Origin: Setaria digitata
Taxonomy: Eukaryota; Nematoda; Chromadorea; Rhabditida; Setariidae
Length of the DNA stretch: 64,000 nt
NCBI GenBank assembly: GCA_003640385.1
Contig: RCAB01000001.1
Span: 806,001-870,000, forward strand
Direction of reading: 5' to 3'
Position numbers and translations under genes: made by a program. Of the stretch, positions 58,661 through 64,000 are shown in pieces. Each line of letters opens with the position of its first letter. Position 1 is the stretch's first letter. The notes beneath the pieces are model-generated. The model was not told where the DNA came from, made no database searches, and was given only the letters and a program-made list of their open reading frames with translations.

Positions 58661-61289
58661 CTATTTATATTGGCGTGTTGTCCGACGTGGCAATGTATTA
58701 TACATTGTTTCTGATGCGGGCGATTTTCGACGCCGCGAACTACGACGCACACCCGACATTTCGGTTTGCTCTCCTCGATCTCCAACCTGTAAGTAAAATC
58801 GATACACCTGCCGCATTAATGAAACTCTACAAATAAAACAAATGATGAAATAAGCCTACAGAGTGGGCAATATCAGACTAAAATTAAAGTAGATTCCTGG
58901 ACGGTCCGCTTCTTCATTTGGTTGCATTGTGAGAAACGTACAATAAAGAGGGAATATTTTTATAAGCAGTAACAACAAGTGGATTGGTCATTCACGTTTA
59001 CAAGATTTTTGCTTAGATTTCTCCCATATTTCCGATACTTGCAACTTTCCTTTCAAAATGCGTAACCATATAACAGCTTCATAACTTGTATAATCTTACA
59101 TTATTTTCTTAGCTTGTATTCGTTTGCGTCATCGTGGTATTGGAGTATGGCATCTTACAGAGTGACAAAGAAAATAACTATGAGAAATGAGATGTCTTAA
59201 GACTCCTAATTTAAAAAATAAAAAAATAGTTAAAGAAAAACTTGGACTTGACCAGCACTCCTAAAAATTTTATATATCATTTCTACTCGTTGTTTCAATT
59301 CTCTACCTTTTTTTAAAAAATAAAAGTCTTCACAATCAGATCAAACTTAACTGTACTATGCTTAGCAGTTTCTTAACTAAACTTACGCGAGCAATCTGTT
59401 CTTCCAAAACATCTATGGTATTACTTCCATCAGATTCCTGCTCGTCGTCTTCTTCTTGGACTTCCGTTACACGGATTAACTTTGTCGATGACGGTTCTCT
59501 AGAACTTGAACTTGAGTAATTAAAAAATTGTTCATATACAAGACAAAATAAAACTAACGATTCCTAGATATCAAGGAAATAGCTGATAGCAAATAAGAGC
59601 ATTAACCAAGAATTTGTACCTGTTACTGATATCGCTGGTGCTATATGAACGTTGCAATTGTTGTACAAGCTGTGCCTGTCCTCGCAATGCGGCTGTTGCA
59701 ATAATTTCACGAGCACATAATATTCCTCTGCTACCTAATCGCATAACCTCAAAATAGTTATTTGCAGACATGAAATTCTTGAAACTTAAACAAAAACCAA
59801 AAATGCTTGACTAAACAATCATATGCCAGACAGAACATATGATATTTTTCATTAAAATGAAAATTTAAGGAAGCAGTGAAATTGGTCCAAATTTTCTTCT
59901 TAAGTAAAAATCATCAGCACTCATTTGGCTGAAAAATATGTACAGGATGTACTATTTTGCAAATATTGATAAAATCCAAAGGTGAGGAATATTGTTGTTC
60001 CGCTCTCAAATATTATAAATAAATTAGCTACTAAAACTATTCTTTCTACGTGATATTCCGACAAGAATGATTAAAAAAGTCACCAATAATCTATTAATTT
60101 AGCATACGAGAACTAACTTGATTATAACTCTCTGACTTCGCATGTTCGAGCAGCAGATCGATATCTCGTTCGTGCTTCGTTAATGTCGGATGCACCCACT
60201 ACAATATAGGTTTTCAAAGGACAAAAGTGTGGTATATACCAGTACTATTTCTTAATATTCGCTCATTTTAAGTTATTATCCCACTAACAAGCATTACAAA
60301 TGATAAAAGTTTAAGCACACCAAACATGGACCAAAACCAAAATGGATTAAAGTATGAAACGGATTAAAAGTATATTCTATCGTCTTTTAACAAATGAATC
60401 TGTTATTGACTTAAACACACTCCTTTCACATAAAACTAACCTTCCTATATAAAATCGAAGCTCCTTTGGTCCATGGACTCAATAACCATAGGACAAAAAT
60501 AATTTTTAATTCATAGTAAAATGGGAGCCAGAATGATACAACGACATCAGCAATTGTTTCTATAAAACAAAAGAAAGCGAAAACAATCCAATACATCATC
60601 CACTTGACATACTCTCTTACATCCTGCAAATTCATTAATTTTGATAAGTTTCAATTCCAGATAATTATTCGCCTATACAAATTTCAATATTATTCTTTGA
60701 TGCTAATATCAACGTGACCCAATTTTAATGAAAGCTAAAAGTTGAGCCAGTGTTCATAAGGTCAATTTGCCTTTCACAAATTAGCTTTCCACTCTTATTT
60801 CTCAATAGTTACTGCGTTTTTTATCGCAAATGCAACTGCGAACACAAAAACTTACATTGCAACCTAATGAAACGTATGACACATAACATCATGAATTGAA
60901 TGGTGGAATCTGTCCAATCAGTAGTGTGAACTCAACCTGTATTAGGTCATATTCCCCCGTACCCCCATGAAAAAGGATGAAGTATGACTAATCTGCTGCA
61001 CTGTGATTTAAATACCGCAATATGTCTATTGGAGAATTTCTACTGAGAGAGTGTTTGGTTAAATTATAAACACAGTTAACAAATGTGTTACATAATAATC
61101 AGGCAGTTTTGCTTTAAGTGTTTTGACTTTTTTTGTTTACAATAAACAACATGCATGGACAACTAAAAGGACATTTAAAAATGTAATGATGAGGAAAACC
61201 TTTGTTCTAACAGCCTTGTAGCTTCGATATGCAGGATAGAGAGTGCCGGCTGTTAGCACAACGATTCGTGAAAGAAAAACAGAAACCAT
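58661..61289 (-). CDS. REEP1-4 family ER membrane-shaping protein
   Basis: TB2/DP1/HVA22-type protein that curves ER tubules and, in the REEP1-4 branch, links ER to microtubules. Minus-strand exons 61200-61289 (ATG), 60441-60623, 60118-60198, 59620-59777, 59387-59510 and 58661-58786 (TAG) join in phase to 253 residues. The start [12 protein letters not shown] then [13 protein letters not shown] matches the MVSWIISRLVVL and GTLYPAYSSYKAV of REEP1-4. Exon 2 has [19 protein letters not shown]-like [22 protein letters not shown], and LYRK; exon 3 [14 protein letters not shown] matches FVHPTLSSKEKEID. The long C-terminal tail, acidic (QEEDDEQES) then Arg/Ser-rich (RRSSRRRKS), distinguishes it from the shorter REEP5/6 type. 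The ATG is well supported by the conserved first residues. Upstream Met-starting frames at 61437-61697 and 61253-61498 are in the 5' flank. Confidence 0.93.
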
Positions 61290-63167
61290 CCCCACTGATC
61301 CCTGAAATTAGTCGTCAAGTGAGTTTCATCCAGCGACACGTAAAATGCCACACTGAGTGAACTAATGAAAAAAAGGAGTGGAGTAAATCTACGAAGAGGA
61401 AATGTGCACAGTTGAATAAATGTCCACAGAGAGGAGTTAATGTAGAGAGATGGAATATGTCGCGCAAGTAAATGCGCTCCTAATCCAGACCACAGCATTC
61501 CTCCTAGCTCGCTCCCGTCGTAAAAATTCGTCTATCAGTGCAGTCTGTTCGAATTTTGACTGGAACATAAAGTTCGCATGGTTCGGATACATTTCATTCG
61601 AGGTTTTCCCGAGGGCTGAAGTGCAATGTGGCGAATTGTCAGCAATTGGTTGGTCTCGAGCAATGAGTGAAGGATGACTGGAGCTAGCCAAGGTCATATA
61701 CTTGGCAGTGAATTATCAGTCGGTGACTGGTAGTTTATCATTCGGCGAATAATTTTCGAGAGCTGAACGGTATAATTATAAGGGTTTGAATGTCTTCACG
61801 AGAATGCTTCTTTTGCACTCTTGCACCTTCCTTTATCCTACCTTGCTTCAATTTTCTTACTAAAAATTGTTATTCTTATCAAAAAATTCATTGTGGAAAT
61901 TTTCTAAAAAAGAAATAACATATTCCGTTGAATCAGGCTTAACGGGACTATTAATCTATTTTTCACTGTTATTTTTTAATACTTAATCATTTGGATTATA
62001 TTTTCTAAAAGCTCCCATTCATGTGCAGTTTTTGCGCTAGGACAGCTAGCCTGCTTTTCTTTCAGTTAAAATAGCAGAAGTGAAAAATGCCTTTTGATAT
62101 GAGCGCGAGTTTTCTCGAGAAATTAAAAAAATTTGAAATTGTTGTTGTGTGATTTTATGGACAAATGAATAGGGATTAAATATGTTTGTTATGGGGCTTC
62201 AATGTGGACTGTTTTTTTCTCATAAAGTGAGGTCAGATCAGGTCATTTCCGAAAGCTTTAAGGATGATAAAGTGTAGAAAGAACTGCGAATATTACACCT
62301 TACAAAATGTAGACATTTTTACAGAGGTTCACGGTAACAGATGAGTTAAACTCATTAGTGTGTTAGAGATAAAGACAGTGGAAATTGGCTTATTCATTCT
62401 CTAATTCGCTTTGATAAATCCTTTTCCATGTAACGTAGGAATACTGTTCTATGAAAGTTAAAGCACAGAACCATCAAGCATGAGTTGAAGTGGGCGAAGG
62501 CTAAAAAAGATAACTTTAGAACTTCTGTAAGAGCTTGACCGAGAAGCATAGCTTTAAAGCCTAAAATGTGATGTCGGTTGAACAGAGATCAACTATAGTA
62601 GGTATTAAAAAGCATTTCCAGAAGAATATCTCTAAAAATTTTCCCAAGAATTTTGTATTCCTGAAGGATCTCTGCCTACTTAAATTTTATCCGAAATGTG
62701 AAGATTCGTTACAAGTTGTGGGAGATGAAGTGCTGGTATAGTATCCTGTTACTGCATTTTTGACCCTTAAATAAAATTAAATAAAATGATTTTTAAAAGA
62801 CAGCGAGGAAGGAGTGAATTTGGCAGTTGGGAAGGAAAGAAAAAGAGATTGGATCACAAAGTCCGAGTCATCATCTCAGTATTTGTATGTGGGAATGGGT
62901 TTTTATCGTGAAACGCAAAGACCCAAGCAAAGCTGGAGCTGATCGAATAATTTTGTTGCCTTCACTAGAAGTATTCTAATTAGGAATCTTCCAGTCTGTT
63001 TGACATCACTGAATATTATTCCGGACATTATCTGTTGCAACATGTGATAATCTCAGTACGGTCCCATTTAATCATATTAGAGAACTTTTTTTCCGATTGT
63101 CCGCAGCAACGATGGCGCTAGTAGGATTTAAAAGAGAGAAGGAATAGTTGTGGGTGAAAACATAAAA
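61290..63167. other. REEP 5' flank and gene-free sequence
   Basis: The first 450 bases are GC-richer and probably hold the REEP promoter and 5' UTR. A minus-strand frame of 86 codons beginning with ATG (61437-61697) lies here and could be a leader ORF or chance. From about 61750 onward nothing coding is seen. Confidence 0.4.
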
Positions 63168-63510
63168 TTTCCAAGAAAAAGCAAAGTGCTTGAAAGATGT
63201 GCTCTGAGGTTTTCCGTATTAAATGTCTGATAAATTCGCTTAATCTTACTAAGCTACTGAACAGCAGAAAACTTGTTGATAAGGAAGTAACAGGATTTAA
63301 ACTGTTTTCTTAGATTATATATATATATATNTTCACTGCTATTTATATATTCACTGCTATTTAAACTTGTTGATAAGGAAGTAACAGGATTTAAACTTTC
63401 CAAGAAAAAGCAAAGTGCTATATATATATATATATATATATATTCACTGCTATATATATATATATATATATATAGCAGTGAATCTGAAATATATATATAT
63501 TTCAGTTCCA
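63168..63510. repeat. TA microsatellite with shuffled short duplications and one unresolved base
   Basis: Runs of (TA)n alternate with the unit TTCACTGCTAT, and base 63331 is N. A 23-base block at 63168-63190 recurs at 63397-63419, and a 35-base block at 63269-63303 recurs at 63363-63397, both without mismatch. In the first site the order is 23-mer then 35-mer, about 80 bases apart; in the second it is 35-mer then 23-mer, overlapping by one base. This looks like a replication-slippage product or a local assembly error. Confidence 0.85.
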
Positions 63511-64000
63511 TTCTCTGAGTTTTATCATGAAAAGGAAATCATCAAATAAAAGGTGTAGAAGTAGTAGTTCGGTTTACCATTTTCAAATAGTACCTGATAT
63601 AATAGACCTTAAAATGAATATAATCTCGCGTGTTCAAAATATTCCGGCCAATAAACTGATTCGAATGATTATAAGTATGAAAGGTTTAGTTTAAAAATTA
63701 ATCTGTAAGTGTGATGTCAGTTAGTTGCTGAAAAGAGGAACAGTCAAAAGATTTAAATCTTACTTTACTGCTTAATTTGATATGATGTATACATTAGGAT
63801 ACTAAGTAATGGTCACTTTCCTGCTTAGAATATAGCTGAAATGAAACTGAAATATGATGAACCATACCTAAAAATATTGTTAAAAAAAATTCGGTGGTCG
63901 TAAAACTAATTACAGGAAAATTAGCTTCTTCATGAACAACAAGGTACTCAATAAAACTTTTAAATGTTTAGACTGATTCCATTTGGGGATGCTTGAATGA
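63511..64000. other. Unannotated right edge
   Basis: About 490 bases of AT-rich sequence with no supported exon, RNA gene or repeat. Confidence 0.4.

Noticed and set aside
63254..63511. Minus-strand frame with Tyr-Ile repeats
   Set aside because: Translation of the TA microsatellite across an ambiguous base; not a gene.

Overview
The window looks like a gene-dense stretch of a nematode nuclear genome. It is AT-rich, every recognisable gene is split into short exons by roughly 40-800 base GT-AG introns, and the acceptors are often the nematode-like TTTTCAG. The ketoacyl-CoA reductase reads closest to the Caenorhabditis LET-767 form as I remember it. Two adjacent genes (PEX10 and WARS2) sit with only about 150 bases between stop and start, and a strong polypyrimidine-CAG stands just before the second ATG, the usual look of a trans-spliced operon. 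The intron sizes and base composition would suit a spirurid or filarial (clade III) worm, but that is inference. I saw no bacterial genes, CRISPR array or rRNA. All exon models are hand-read from splice sites, frame continuity and family motifs; no search was run.

Layout. Plus strand, 1-21762: the 3' end of PRMT5, then PEX10, WARS2 (mitochondrial tryptophanyl-tRNA synthetase) and a Piezo mechanosensitive channel gene of about 13 kb. Minus strand, 24794-27702: a short SWAP-70/DEF6-like PH and coiled-coil protein. Plus strand, 29115-32170: a doubtful small membrane ORF, then a HSD17B12/LET-767-type 3-ketoacyl-CoA reductase. Minus strand, 33357-41058: ADRM1/RPN13 and an INTS15 (C7orf26) homologue. 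Plus strand, 42527-43082: a two-exon, 90-residue protein carrying the CDCA3/TOME-1 signature. Minus strand, 43646-61289: an F-box/leucine-rich-repeat protein, the DEAH-box splicing helicase DHX38/PRP16 (mog-1 type), and a REEP1-4 family ER-shaping protein. From 61290 to the end I found no gene; a TA microsatellite with one ambiguous base and shuffled short duplications lies at 63168-63510.

The genes are ordinary housekeeping and cell-biology functions (arginine methylation, peroxisome import, mitochondrial translation, mechanosensation, fatty-acid elongation, proteasome ubiquitin reception, snRNA/transcription processing, cell cycle, splicing, ER shaping). They do not form one pathway. The most unusual points are the Piezo gene, which appears to lack several hundred residues of the N-terminal blade and has an altered anchor motif, and the tiny CDCA3-like protein. 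I see no convincing wholly new system.
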